Positions 44,785-54,146 of a DNA stretch of 64,000 nucleotides are shown here, one piece after another. Position 1 is the stretch's first letter; the number at the start of each line of letters is the position of its first letter. The position numbers were made by a program, and so were the translations under genes. The stretch is from NCBI GenBank assembly GCA_963169295.1, contig CAUJDD010000102.1, forward strand, positions 77,946-141,945. The letters run 5' to 3'. The notes beneath the pieces are model-generated. The model was not told where the DNA came from and ran no database searches. It worked only from the letters and a program-made list of their open reading frames with translations. The DNA is from UBA4416 sp020846025. Its GTDB lineage: Bacteria; Bacteroidota; Bacteroidia; B-17B0; Aurantibacillaceae.

Positions 44785-46197
44785 TTAAAAGAAATCGTCT
44801 GAAAAATTAATGAGATAAACTTTTTCGGTTGCCCGTGTGAGGGCGGTATATAGCCATCTTATATATTCAACATTAAGCATTTCTTTGGTTAAATATCCTT
44901 GATCGATAAACACACACGACCATTGTCCACCTTGCGCTTTATGGCAAGTTACTGCGTAATTAAATTTTACTTGTAATGCGTTATAAAACGGACTACTTTT
45001 TAAATATGCCATTCGTTTTCCTTTTACTGGTTCATCTGCTACATCTAACATTACCTCCTCAAACAATTGTTGTTGCTGAGTTTTAGTTAACGACGGCACT
45101 TCAGTATAAATACTATCTAATAATAAATTAACCATTAGTTCTGGTGTATTTTGATAATCGCTTAACTCAACCAAACACTCAGCAAAATGAAATCCATACA
45201 ACTCTTTTCGCTTAATAATTTTTTTAATCTTTAAACTATCACCATTGGCAATGAAACCAATTTCAGACGAATCTTCTAACCAAAAATAATTATTCTTTAC
45301 CACCATCATTAAATCACCACTACATAAATCATCGTCCATATACCTTACTCTATTACGAACAGCTTGGTTAAATAAATTGGCTCGTTTATTACTTCTTGTA
45401 ACAATTAACACATCATCATAACCATATTTACTATACGCATTATTTAAGGCATCTTCTAACTCATCGCCTGCTAACTTCACAACATCCTTAAAAACAGTAA
45501 GCTTAGGAAAATCTTGATTAAAATGACTGATGCAATTTCGAAGATGCGTTGCATTTAATAAAATACCACTAGCATCTTGTTGACGTGCTACTTGTTTTAA
45601 TTCAATATGCTTAACATGAAAACGATAAGCTGTTTTTAAAAACTCAATACTTAATGCTGGACTTTCGTTACTGCCAACAGGTGGCAATTGAGCAGTATCA
45701 CCTACTAAAATAAGTTTGCAATTCACTCCAGCATATACATACTCTAACAAACTTTCTAATAAATTACCATATACACTATCTCCTGTTGATTGGTCTAAAC
45801 CAATCATAGACGCTTCATCAACAATAAAAATGGTATTAGTATGTTTATTTTCTGCTAACGAAAACATCACACCACCATCGTGTGTAGGAATTTTAATAAA
45901 TATTTTTTTGTGGATGGTTTGAGCTAATTTTTCAGAATACAATGATAATACCTTAGCGGCTCTACCTGTTGGCGCTAACAATACACTCTTCCATTTAAAA
46001 ACAGGTAAAGTTTTAGAAAGCGCCGCCAACATATTTGTTTTACCGGTTCCTGCATAACCTTTTATAACTAGTATTTCTTGTTCATTATTAGTTGCTACAA
46101 ATTCGGATAATAAATTGAGTAGATGTTGTTGATCGGTAGTAGGTGTAAAATGAAGATGACTTAAAAACACCGATTTGAATTGACTAATGAAATTCAT
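44785..46197 (-). CDS. RecD-like AAA helicase/nuclease
   Basis: A 470-residue superfamily 1 DNA helicase. Motif I GYAGTGKTNMLAAL (about 46-59), LAPTGRAAKVLS, motif II FIVDEASMIG, LVGDTAQLPPVG, an ATP-binding RSNKRAN-like segment, and the C-terminal UvrD-like CHKAQGGQWSCVFID and RWLYTALTRAT. It resembles the RecD2/exodeoxyribonuclease V alpha group, which unwinds 5' to 3'. No nuclease domain is seen. It is the last gene behind PorP, SprB-type and TPR genes (5-base gap to PorP), an odd functional mix. Confidence 0.85.
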   Translation of the reverse strand: MNFISQFKSVFLSHLHFTPTTDQQHLLNLLSEFVATNNEQEILVIKGYAGTGKTNMLAALSKTLPVFKWKSVLLAPTGRAAKVLSLYSEKLAQTIHKKIFIKIPTHDGGVMFSLAENKHTNTIFIVDEASMIGLDQSTGDSVYGNLLESLLEYVYAGVNCKLILVGDTAQLPPVGSNESPALSIEFLKTAYRFHVKHIELKQVARQQDASGILLNATHLRNCISHFNQDFPKLTVFKDVVKLAGDELEDALNNAYSKYGYDDVLIVTRSNKRANLFNQAVRNRVRYMDDDLCSGDLMMVVKNNYFWLEDSSEIGFIANGDSLKIKKIIKRKELYGFHFAECLVELSDYQNTPELMVNLLLDSIYTEVPSLTKTQQQQLFEEVMLDVADEPVKGKRMAYLKSSPFYNALQVKFNYAVTCHKAQGGQWSCVFIDQGYLTKEMLNVEYIRWLYTALTRATEKVYLINFSDDFF

Positions 46198-46202
46198 AGG
46201 TT

Positions 46203-47165
46203 TTAAAAATCAAAATCTGGGCATTTAGCAACACTTGTGCCTCTCTTATCTGAACCTAAGGAAGAGAAAAGTGGAGTTACACCTAACATTAATTCAAACG
46301 AATTAGCAGCCGATGAACGTAGCTTATTAATAGTATAATCATACGCAAAACCAGCGGTGACATTTTCCCAAATTCTAACCTGAAAAATACCGGAAATAAA
46401 ATCTTTATTTCTAATGCTCGCCCCTACTCCAATGCGCTTAGCATAATAAGCCATTAAATTTAACTCGGCACTTGGAATAGCTGTAACTGTAGTGTGTAAA
46501 TTGATTGCAGGTACCACTATCCATTGTCCATCAAATGCAAATTTCCTTCCGTAAGAAACATATAAATGCGGAGTTAAAATAGATTTACTTCCTATTTGCT
46601 TATCACCTTGAACACGTTTTAATTTTGTGATTTGTTGTACTGAAACATCAAAAAACATTTTTCTACTATACACTCTTATTCCGGGAATAAAATCAGGATA
46701 AGAATAAAATGAACCTAAATAAGTTGTAGAGTAGATAGGATCAAACTCCGACAATACATTTTTAGCAATTGAAAAACGCTGAACACCTGCCATAACTCCA
46801 AACGACATTTTATACTTATTAGTAATTGGCAGATGAATAGCATAAGAACCATAAATTCCTACAGTTTCAAAAATTCCATTTTTTTCTTGCGACAAATAAA
46901 CACCTACATTATGCCATCGCTTATAACTACGCTCCTTGCGAATAGTATAGTTTGCACTTACGAAGTTTGAAGCAGGCGCATAATCAAAGCCAACCCACTG
47001 TTTTCTAAATCCAATTATTGATTCAAGTTTACCATTTGGATTACTACCAGCCGCTGCTGGATTATAACCGAAACTATTAAATGTAAACTGAGTAAACTGC
47101 CCCGTTTGCTGACACACACCAATGCCATGAACTAATAATAAGATATATAAAACTATGTTTTTCAT
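46203..47165 (-). CDS. PorP/SprF family T9SS outer-membrane protein
   Basis: A 320-residue beta-barrel of the PorP/SprF family: signal peptide (1-17), QFTQFTFNSFGYNPAAAGSNPNGKLESIIGFRKQWVGFDYAPASNFVSANY and RIWENVTAGFAYDYTINKLRSSAANSFELMLGV. PorP anchors cargo or components for type IX secretion and is often beside genes for C-terminal-type-B cargo. It starts immediately after the type-B cargo gene (0-base gap). The C-terminus (RGTSVAKCPDFDF) is the usual PorP-type ending. Confidence 0.9.
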   Translation of the reverse strand: MKNIVLYILLLVHGIGVCQQTGQFTQFTFNSFGYNPAAAGSNPNGKLESIIGFRKQWVGFDYAPASNFVSANYTIRKERSYKRWHNVGVYLSQEKNGIFETVGIYGSYAIHLPITNKYKMSFGVMAGVQRFSIAKNVLSEFDPIYSTTYLGSFYSYPDFIPGIRVYSRKMFFDVSVQQITKLKRVQGDKQIGSKSILTPHLYVSYGRKFAFDGQWIVVPAINLHTTVTAIPSAELNLMAYYAKRIGVGASIRNKDFISGIFQVRIWENVTAGFAYDYTINKLRSSAANSFELMLGVTPLFSSLGSDKRGTSVAKCPDFDF

Positions 47166-47717
47166 CTATCTAATAATACTAACCGTTCCTTTTATAAATT
47201 GATGTTTGTTACTCCTTGAAAAATATAAAACATAATAATATGTAGCATCAGGTAGTGGGAGTGTTAAGTTTTTTCCATCCCAAGGAATATAATTACCTGT
47301 TTGATGATGCACCTGTTGTCCCCATCGATTATAAACGTATAAATCAAACTCCGGAAAATTATTAATTAAAGAAATGTTCCAAGTATCATTATAACCATCG
47401 TTATTAGGTGTAAAATGAGTTTCGGGAACTGGTTCACACACTGGATTTTCAATATGAAAATTAATGGTTGTGTCTTGATTATTAGCATCGGTTACTTTTA
47501 CCGAATAATCACCTGTTTCCAAATTTTCTGCAGATGACAAAATTGAACCATTACTCCACTCATATTGTATAGGTGATAATCCAGTTTCAATAGTAATTGT
47601 TGCTTCTCCTAACTGACAAGGTTTTTCTTTCACTTGTAAACTCACACTTAAACTTTGTGCATTAAGTATGCTATTCAGCAACAAACATAAGATGGTATAA
47701 AAAACATGACTTCTCAT
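47166..47717 (-). CDS. Small T9SS type B cargo protein with SprB-like domain
   Basis: A 183-residue exported protein. Signal peptide (1-20), one SprB-like immunoglobulin module (KEKPCQLGEATITIETGLSPIQYEWSNGSILSSAENLETGDYSVKVTDANNQ, about 31-82), then the gliding-motility C-terminal/type B sorting domain (FTPNNDGYNDTWNISLINNFPEFDLYVYNRWGQQVHHQTGNY, then a final GTVSIIR). It is very short for this class, essentially one repeat plus the sorting signal. It abuts porP, which normally exports and anchors type B cargo. Confidence 0.87.
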   Translation of the reverse strand: MRSHVFYTILCLLLNSILNAQSLSVSLQVKEKPCQLGEATITIETGLSPIQYEWSNGSILSSAENLETGDYSVKVTDANNQDTTINFHIENPVCEPVPETHFTPNNDGYNDTWNISLINNFPEFDLYVYNRWGQQVHHQTGNYIPWDGKNLTLPLPDATYYYVLYFSRSNKHQFIKGTVSIIR

Positions 47718-48422
47718 TTATTTACAATAATTATGCATTAATTCATCAGCAGCTACCACACCATGTTGTTTAGCTGTTTGTAATGTTTCACATGCCTTTA
47801 TGTTATCTCCAATTTTAGAATACATATAAGCCAATGCAAAATAAGCATCATTAAATTGCTTATCTAGGTCGATGGTCTTTTTATAATCTTCTATAGCCGC
47901 GTTGAAATTCTCTGTTAATTCGTTCCAATAAGCCCTATTATAGTATGCTAATGTGTAATTGGGATTTAGTGCAATACATCGGTCTAAATCTTTAAGGGCA
48001 TTTTTATAATCATCTAACAAGCCTAATGCAAGTGCCCTATTATAAAATGCTTTGTCATGTTTCGAATTAGCTTCTATCACTTTATTAAAACAATCAATGG
48101 CATCTGCATATTTTTGTTTCTTTGCATAAATCATTCCTTTTAATAGGTTGGCTTCATAAAAAGAAGGATTGATTTGTAGGATTTGTTTAATTGTTACGTT
48201 AGCCTCTTTAAGTTGATTTAACTTGAGTTGTGAATATGCTTTAAAATACAACATACTATCAACTGGTAATTCAGATGTATGAATTGAGTTAATCTCATCA
48301 ATTGTGAGCTGATACTCTTTAGCTTCGAAATTCGATTTAATTTTTGAAGCCTGAGTTTGAGCATAGGAATAACATACGAGTGAAATAAACACACTCAATA
48401 AATATATACTCTTGTTTATCAA
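47718..48422 (-). CDS. Exported TPR protein of the PorP operon
   Basis: A 234-residue protein with a signal peptide (1-21, YSYAQ) and about five TPR units (YEANLLKGMIYAKKQKYADAIDCFNKVIEANSKHDKAFYNRALALGLLDDYKNALKDLDRC, then AYYNRAYWNELTENFNAAIEDYKKTI). Ends with a cysteine in MHNYCK. First gene of the porP operon with no spacing before the type B cargo gene. Probably a periplasmic or outer-membrane scaffold helping the secretion apparatus (inference). Confidence 0.82.
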   Translation of the reverse strand: MINKSIYLLSVFISLVCYSYAQTQASKIKSNFEAKEYQLTIDEINSIHTSELPVDSMLYFKAYSQLKLNQLKEANVTIKQILQINPSFYEANLLKGMIYAKKQKYADAIDCFNKVIEANSKHDKAFYNRALALGLLDDYKNALKDLDRCIALNPNYTLAYYNRAYWNELTENFNAAIEDYKKTIDLDKQFNDAYFALAYMYSKIGDNIKACETLQTAKQHGVVAADELMHNYCK

Positions 48423-48526
48423 TTTAAATAAAGGGTAACAAAAATTAGAAAATCAAAATTAAGATAATTTTTAAGACTAGAAATAGATAAAGTAAGTAAT
48501 TCTATATTATATTGTTAATTCTGAAG

Positions 48527-50470
48527 TTATGACGGTTCTTTTTCTACCCAATCTCCATTGTCTTTAATAAGATTGATGAGCTCATCAACGGCATGTTCGG
48601 TTGGGATATTTTTCTTTACTACCTCTTTCCCTTTGTATAAGGAAATTTTACCTACACCTACGCCTACATAACCATAATCAGCGTCTGCCATTTCTCCTGG
48701 CCCATTTACAATACATCCCATAATTCCAATCTTCACACCTTTTAAATGACTGGTGCGTTCTCGAATACGTTGAGTGGTTTCCTGTAAATCAAACAAGGTT
48801 CTACCGCAACTTGGGCAAGATATATACTCTGTTTTACTAATACGAGTTCGAGTAGCTTGTAAAACTCCAAAACTCGTTGAATTTACAAGTTGTGGTGTAG
48901 CGCAATTTATAGTTTTTAACCACAAACCATCACCCATACCATCTAACAATAAAGCTCCTGTTTCGGCAGAAGCATACAACTGAAAATCTTCTTCAGACAA
49001 ATTCTTATAATTATATTTTAGAATTACTGGCATTGATATCTGAGCAGTCATTAACTTAATAAACAATGCTCTTATTTCCATCATAGTGTTATCAGAAAAA
49101 CTATCAGCTATTAATACTATATTATTTTTAGTCTTTATTTGATTTAAGAAATTATCAGTCAATACATCCAAAGTAACGGCAACAAAATTAAGTTCAGGAT
49201 GCGTATTTTCGCTTATTAAAAATTCATCTGCACAAAATAATGGATACTGTCGGATAGGTTGATTAATTTGTTTCCAAGTTTCGGAATTATAAATTATTCC
49301 TAAAGTTCCAGGAATTTCAAAATCAATTTTATTATTTCCTACATACACATAGTCGCAAGCCATATCACTTATATTCCATTTATCTGTTGGTATAGAGTAA
49401 TTGTAACCTAATGGATAAAATGAAGCGGGTGATAATTGTTCTCTATGACTTAAATCGGCAATTACACGCGGTACATTATGTGCACCAATATTTATGATAT
49501 TGGTAGATGTTCTACGAGTATATTCGTAAGGGTTATAAGGTAAATTCCATGAAGTGTGATTTGTTGAAGAATTAATTTTATGTGCTTGATATTTCTTAAC
49601 TAAGGCTCTAGCCACTGGCATTTCAAATTCAGGATCTTCGGTTAATGACACACGAACCGTATCACCCAAGCCATCTTCGAGTAAGGTGCCAATACCAACA
49701 GCCGATTTAATACGTCCGTCTTCACCATCGCCTGCTTCGGTAACCCCTAAATGTAAAGGATAATTTCGACCGCTCTCAATCATTTTTTGTACCAATAACC
49801 GATAAGCCTGTACCATCACTTGCGTATTGCTAGCCTTCATTGAAATTACAATATTATAATAATTCAAATCCTCGCATATTCGCAAAAATTCAAAAGCCGA
49901 TTCCACCATTCCTAACGGTGTATCGCCATAACGACTCAATATTCTATCACTTAAGCTACCATGATTAGTACCTATGCGCATAGCTGTACCATACTCTTTA
50001 CAAATTTTTACTAAAGGAGTAAAACGTTGTCGGATACGATCTAACTCTGATTCATAAGCACTGTCTGTATATTCAATCTCTTCAAATTTCTTTTTATCCG
50101 CATAATTTCCAGGATTTACACGCACTTTTTCAATAATTCTTGCAGCGTGTTCGGCAGCATTAGGTGTAAAATGAATATCAGCTACTAAAGGTGTATGATA
50201 CCCAGCTGCCACTAATTCTTTTTTTATTTGCTCTAAATTCTTAGCCTCGTTAATACTTGGTGCAGTAATGCGTACTAATTCACATCCAGCCTCAATCATC
50301 CTAATACTTTGTGCAACAGTCGCTTTAGTATCCATAGTGTCGGTGGTAGTCATACTTTGTATGCGAATGGGATTATCACCACCTATGCCTACATTGCCAC
50401 ACTTTACTTCACGGGTTTTAAATCGGCTATATGACGTTAAACTATTACAATATGGAAGTATTAAATTCAT
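48527..50470 (-). CDS. ispG: 4-hydroxy-3-methylbut-2-enyl diphosphate synthase, long form
   Basis: Seventh-step enzyme of the non-mevalonate isoprenoid pathway, reducing MEcPP to HMBPP with an iron-sulfur cluster. The 647-residue length includes the central insert of the plant/Bacteroidota/Chlamydia form. Motifs: barrel part VGIGGDNPIRIQSMTTTDT, VADIHFTPNAAEHAA, VNPGNYADKK, GTNHGSLSDRIL, GVTEAGDGEDGRIKSAVGIG; cluster-binding C-terminus SCPSCGRTLFDLQETTQ and GIMGCIVNGPGEMADADYGYVG. Transcribed leftward, start ATG, with 65 bases before the next gene on the same strand. Confidence 0.95.
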   Translation of the reverse strand: MNLILPYCNSLTSYSRFKTREVKCGNVGIGGDNPIRIQSMTTTDTMDTKATVAQSIRMIEAGCELVRITAPSINEAKNLEQIKKELVAAGYHTPLVADIHFTPNAAEHAARIIEKVRVNPGNYADKKKFEEIEYTDSAYESELDRIRQRFTPLVKICKEYGTAMRIGTNHGSLSDRILSRYGDTPLGMVESAFEFLRICEDLNYYNIVISMKASNTQVMVQAYRLLVQKMIESGRNYPLHLGVTEAGDGEDGRIKSAVGIGTLLEDGLGDTVRVSLTEDPEFEMPVARALVKKYQAHKINSSTNHTSWNLPYNPYEYTRRTSTNIINIGAHNVPRVIADLSHREQLSPASFYPLGYNYSIPTDKWNISDMACDYVYVGNNKIDFEIPGTLGIIYNSETWKQINQPIRQYPLFCADEFLISENTHPELNFVAVTLDVLTDNFLNQIKTKNNIVLIADSFSDNTMMEIRALFIKLMTAQISMPVILKYNYKNLSEEDFQLYASAETGALLLDGMGDGLWLKTINCATPQLVNSTSFGVLQATRTRISKTEYISCPSCGRTLFDLQETTQRIRERTSHLKGVKIGIMGCIVNGPGEMADADYGYVGVGVGKISLYKGKEVVKKNIPTEHAVDELINLIKDNGDWVEKEPS

Positions 50471-50498
50471 TTTAATTACAAGTTAGTACATAACAAAA

Positions 50499-50506
50499 CA
50501 AAGGTA
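50499..50506 (-). promoter_or_regulatory. -7 promoter element of ispG
   Basis: Reads TACCTTTG on the minus strand, an exact TAnnTTTG match, about 29 bases before the start codon. No clear -33 element at the standard spacing. Confidence 0.45.
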
Positions 50507-50535
50507 CATTTTTATGCTTGAAATAATACAGTGTG

Positions 50536-50868
50536 TTAATCTAGAAATCCATTTCGTTTAAAATAATCTACCAAAGCTTCGGTCATTAATTTATTTTGTT
50601 GCTTGGGTTCTAAGAAAGGAATGTTCTCTTTTAGTTCCCAATGAGGCCAATCATCATCATCACGTCCTTTATATTCATAAAAACCATAAGGTGCAAGCAC
50701 TGTGCATACACCAATATGAATAATATCTATTTTTTCATCCTTCTTATATTTTCGATTTGGTTTATCTAACTCTTGTAAACCAATCATAAATAAGATAGCA
50801 TCTGGATCCATCTCTGAACCAAAACGTTCTTTCAATTTAAGTTGTAATTGTTTCCACTCCGAAATCAT
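50536..50868 (-). CDS. Conserved hypothetical protein, partner of engB
   Basis: A 110-residue soluble protein with no signal or spans: MISEWKQLQLKLKERFGSEMDPDAILFMIGLQELD, then HIGVCTVLAPYGFYEYKGRDDDDWPHWELKENIP. It overlaps engB by 4 bases and is therefore translationally coupled to it. I do not recognise a characterised family. The aromatic and acidic motif YKGRDDDDWPHWE looks like a structured, possibly ligand-binding, surface. Placement between ispG and engB suggests a housekeeping role. Confidence 0.75.
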   Translation of the reverse strand: MISEWKQLQLKLKERFGSEMDPDAILFMIGLQELDKPNRKYKKDEKIDIIHIGVCTVLAPYGFYEYKGRDDDDWPHWELKENIPFLEPKQQNKLMTEALVDYFKRNGFLD

Positions 50869-51497
50869 TTGCTTTGTGCTTTAAGATCTTTAGGAGGAGG
50901 AATAAAATATGGTATATTTTCATCAATATATTTTAAGATTGCTTCTTTCCCAATCTTGTTTTCAGAACTTGTTTCAAAATACATTGGCATTTCTTCCCAC
51001 TGTGTGAGTAATTGTTTTTTAAACTTTGCTAGGTTGCTTGCCCATTGGTTTTTTCCTAATTTATCAATTTTAGTAAATACAATTGAAAATGGTATTTCTT
51101 TTTCGGCACACCATTCCATAAATTCTGCATCTATTTTTTGAAGCTCTAAACGGCTATCAATTAAAACAAATATCGAAATTAAATTTTTACGCTTTGTAAT
51201 ATAATTACTAATTAATGCTTCAAATTTTTCGAGATTTGATTTACTTGTTTTAGCATATCCATAACCAGGTAAATCCACCAAATACCATTTCTCGTTTATA
51301 ATAAAATGATTGATTAGTTGTGTTTTTCCTGGCTTTGAAGAAGTTTTAGCTAAATCTTTTTGTTGGCATAACATATTAATTAACGAAGATTTACCGACAT
51401 TACTTCGTCCAATAAATGCAAACTCGGGTTTATCAGGCGTAGGACAACCTTTGTAATCGGCACTACTCTTAAAAAATTTAGCTTGCTTAATTTCCAT
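50865..51497 (-). CDS. engB: Ribosome biogenesis GTPase EngB/YsxC
   Basis: A 210-residue GTPase for late assembly of the large ribosomal subunit. Motifs: G1 GRSNVGKSSLIN (about 31-42), G2 region SSKPGKTQLINHF, G3 DLPGYGYA (about 75-82), G4 TKIDKLGK (about 141-148) and G5 TSSEN. Length is usual. It overlaps the acyltransferase gene upstream (11 bases) and the conserved hypothetical gene downstream (4 bases), giving a tightly coupled trio. Confidence 0.95.
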   Translation of the reverse strand: MEIKQAKFFKSSADYKGCPTPDKPEFAFIGRSNVGKSSLINMLCQQKDLAKTSSKPGKTQLINHFIINEKWYLVDLPGYGYAKTSKSNLEKFEALISNYITKRKNLISIFVLIDSRLELQKIDAEFMEWCAEKEIPFSIVFTKIDKLGKNQWASNLAKFKKQLLTQWEEMPMYFETSSENKIGKEAILKYIDENIPYFIPPPKDLKAQSK

Positions 51498-52443
51498 TAT
51501 TTTTTACTCTCTCCGCTTTCTCTTTTATATAAGTTTCTATGTGTCGTTCAGACTTACTAGGATAAATATCAGCGATAGTTACTAAAATACCAGTTTCTTC
51601 AACACCTCCAAAAGTTGGATTTATGGCTGTACCAAAAGACAACATAGTGCTTGATAAATTACTGTATGCATTTACTAAAGGTGGAATATTTTCACCTAAA
51701 GATCTAACTAATTTATTTAACACAGCATGACCATCTTTATAAGGTTTACCTTCTATTTCTTTTAAAAATTTGGACACATCGGTTTTAATTTCAATTCCAT
51801 GAATGGGGGATACTAATTTCTTATGGTCAGGAAAATAATAATGTAAAAATGATAAAATATAATCACGAGCCTCTACATTAAAGTCGGTGTACATCGTAAA
51901 TTTTCCGTAATAAAATTTCATATCAGGATTATCTACAACGATAGCACCTAAACCATCCCATAAGTTATCTAAACTAAACAAACCTTTACGGAATTGTTCG
52001 GATGGCTGATATTGAGGTTGAATAAAAGATCGCCCTAACTCTATAGTATAAGGCACATATTTTTCATAAAATTCGGGAGAAAAATCAAATAGTTCAGTAG
52101 TTGCTAAATGGATTTTTCCATTTCTGAACTCAGCGTCTCTACACAATATAAAACGATATGCGCCCACAATTTCTTGGTCTTGTGGATTCCACACTAACAA
52201 CTGTTGATAAGGATGATTGCTCGTATCAAACTCATCAATATCAATGGCTTTTCCAGTTCCACCACCAGCATGCCTAAATGTTACCTCTCTTAATCGCCCA
52301 ATTTCTCGCATGGTATTGGGCGAGTTATGTGCTGTAATAATATATATTTCGTTATCACCATTATTTACTCTTCGTACATAACGGTTATTATTTAATTCTT
52401 TAATTATTTCTGCTCTTGAAACTTTATCAATAATATTTTCCAT
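51487..52443 (-). CDS. GNAT-type acyltransferase (hemolysin/OlsB-like)
   Basis: A 318-residue protein of the OlsB/hemolysin-like acyltransferase class: REIGRLREVTFRHAGGGTGKAIDIDEFD (about 46-73), IVGAYRFILCRDA, YTIELGRSFIQPQYQ and LFSLDNLWDGLGAIVVDNPDMKFYYGKF. In Bacteroides a similar protein (GlsB) acylates glycine to make glycine lipids; others make ornithine lipids. No matching O-acyltransferase gene is adjacent. It opens the operon that continues into engB. Substrate is inferred from family only. Confidence 0.78.
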   Translation of the reverse strand: MENIIDKVSRAEIIKELNNNRYVRRVNNGDNEIYIITAHNSPNTMREIGRLREVTFRHAGGGTGKAIDIDEFDTSNHPYQQLLVWNPQDQEIVGAYRFILCRDAEFRNGKIHLATTELFDFSPEFYEKYVPYTIELGRSFIQPQYQPSEQFRKGLFSLDNLWDGLGAIVVDNPDMKFYYGKFTMYTDFNVEARDYILSFLHYYFPDHKKLVSPIHGIEIKTDVSKFLKEIEGKPYKDGHAVLNKLVRSLGENIPPLVNAYSNLSSTMLSFGTAINPTFGGVEETGILVTIADIYPSKSERHIETYIKEKAERVKNNGN

Positions 52444-52565
52444 AAATAAAAAATATGACTACAAGGTAACTAATTTTAAAAAACATAATATACCCATAAG
52501 CTTGTAAGATGTTAAAAGATATTAACCCGCAATGTTTTATAATAATGTGTTAATTAGGAATAAAC

Positions 52566-52584
52566 TACTTGTATTTTACAAGTA
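52566..52584. repeat. 19-bp perfect inverted repeat before the sodium symporter
   Basis: TACTTGTA (52566-52573), TTT, TACAAGTA (52577-52584). It lies 12 bases before the symporter start codon ATG 52596 and so would overlap the promoter or translation start region. A dimeric repressor site or RNA hairpin are both possible; no regulator is identified. Confidence 0.5.
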
Positions 52585-52595
52585 TCTTTAGTTTC

Positions 52596-54098
52596 ATGTC
52601 ACCTTTATTTATTATTACTTGCATCTTATTGTATTTTGGCGGATTACTTTTAATTGCCTACATAACTTCTAAAAATTCTACTACTGAGAGTTATTTTTCG
52701 GGCAACCACGCCTCTCCTTGGTATGCCGTTGCTTTTGGTATGATTGGCGATTCTTTAAGTGGCGTTACTTACATATCGGTTCCTGGAAAAGTTGGCACTG
52801 CTAACTTCTCCTATTTACAATTAGTGTTTGGTTATTTTGTAGGGTATTTTATTATTTCTAAAGTTTTATTACCCATGTATTATAAACTCAATCTTATTTC
52901 AATTTATAGTTATTTAGAAAATAGATTTGGCAGAAATACACAAAAAACGGGTGCATTCTTTTTTATTATTTCAAGAGTGTTGGGAGCAGCAGCACGATTA
53001 TATTTAGCAGCGGGCGTTATTCAGATTTTTGTATTTGATAGAATTGAGAGTGTGCATATACCATTTTGGGTAAGTGTATCAATTATTTTAGCATTAATGT
53101 TATTATATACCTACAAAGGAGGTATTAAAACTTTAGTATGGACAGACACTTTTCAATCTTTATTTCTCATACTAGGAGTAATTGTATCTATCATAGTTAT
53201 TATTCATAAAATGGATATTAGTTTTGGTACAGCTGTTAGTAATATTATCGCTTCAGATTATTCAGATACATTTTTTTGGGATTGGCGGGAAAGTAATTTT
53301 TTTGTAAAAGAATTTATTGGTGGTATTTTTATTGCAGTAGCCATGACGGGCTTAGATCAAAATATGATGCAAAAAAATCTGAGTTGCAAATCATTAGGCG
53401 ATGCACAAAAAAATATTTTTTGGTTTAGCGTAGTAATGGTTGTAGTAACAACTTGTTTTTTAGCCCTAGGTGCATTATTGTACCAATTTTATGATTACTC
53501 AAATATTGCTTTACCTATACAAGATGAAACAGGCAAGGTTATTACTGATAAAGTTTTCCCAAATTTAGCACTCAATCATTTAGGCATGTTTGCTGGATTA
53601 ATATTTATAATTGGATTAACAGCAGCTACCTTTAGCAGTGCAGATAGCGTGCTTACAACCTTAACCACCTCTACTTATATTGATATTCTGGAAATAGATA
53701 AAAATAATAAGTTAAGTGAAGCACAAAAATCTAAACAACGCACTTATTTACATATTGGCTTTGCTATTTTAATGTGGTTAGTGATAGTTATTTTTGATAT
53801 TTTAAACCAAAAAGCAATTATAGATACGGTGCTAATGATTGCTGGTTACACTTACGGCCCGTTATTAGGTTTATTTATGGTAGGTTTATTTACTAAAGTA
53901 AATTTAAGAGATAAGTTAGTTCCTATAGTGTGTGTAATAGCACCAATCATTACATACCTTCTAGCAAATTACCTTTTTCCAAATATTAGTTCCTACAAAG
54001 TAGGAAATGAATTAATTTTACTAAATGCCTTAACTACTGTATTGGGATTAATTTTAGTTACAAAGAAGCAGCCAAACACTAGGATAATAAATGAATAA
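52596..54098 (+). CDS. Sodium:solute symporter (SSS family)
   Basis: A 500-residue integral membrane protein with about 13 spans, coupling Na+ entry to uptake of an organic solute. Motifs: TTESYFSGNHASPWYAVAFGMIGDSLSGVTYISVPGKVG (about 28-66), YLENRFG, LGAAARLYLAAGVIQ, TYKGGIKTLVWTDTFQ (about 177-192) and ATFSSADSVLTTLTTSTY, typical of SSS transporters. Solute unknown. The chosen ATG at 52596 avoids an upstream TTG inside the palindromic site. Gene is divergent from the acyltransferase operon. Confidence 0.9.
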   Translation: MSPLFIITCILLYFGGLLLIAYITSKNSTTESYFSGNHASPWYAVAFGMIGDSLSGVTYISVPGKVGTANFSYLQLVFGYFVGYFIISKVLLPMYYKLNLISIYSYLENRFGRNTQKTGAFFFIISRVLGAAARLYLAAGVIQIFVFDRIESVHIPFWVSVSIILALMLLYTYKGGIKTLVWTDTFQSLFLILGVIVSIIVIIHKMDISFGTAVSNIIASDYSDTFFWDWRESNFFVKEFIGGIFIAVAMTGLDQNMMQKNLSCKSLGDAQKNIFWFSVVMVVVTTCFLALGALLYQFYDYSNIALPIQDETGKVITDKVFPNLALNHLGMFAGLIFIIGLTAATFSSADSVLTTLTTSTYIDILEIDKNNKLSEAQKSKQRTYLHIGFAILMWLVIVIFDILNQKAIIDTVLMIAGYTYGPLLGLFMVGLFTKVNLRDKLVPIVCVIAPIITYLLANYLFPNISSYKVGNELILLNALTTVLGLILVTKKQPNTRIINE

Positions 54099-54126
54099 AT
54101 AAATTTCCTAAATTCTTTAAAAAATT

Positions 54127-54134
54127 TATCTTTG
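54127..54134 (+). promoter_or_regulatory. Promoter of the first FkbM methyltransferase gene
   Basis: TATCTTTG matches TAnnTTTG, and a near -33 element TTTC lies 19 bases upstream at 54104-54107. The start codon at 54147 is 12 bases downstream, so the leader would be very short. Confidence 0.45.
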
Positions 54135-54146
54135 AAACCTCTATTT

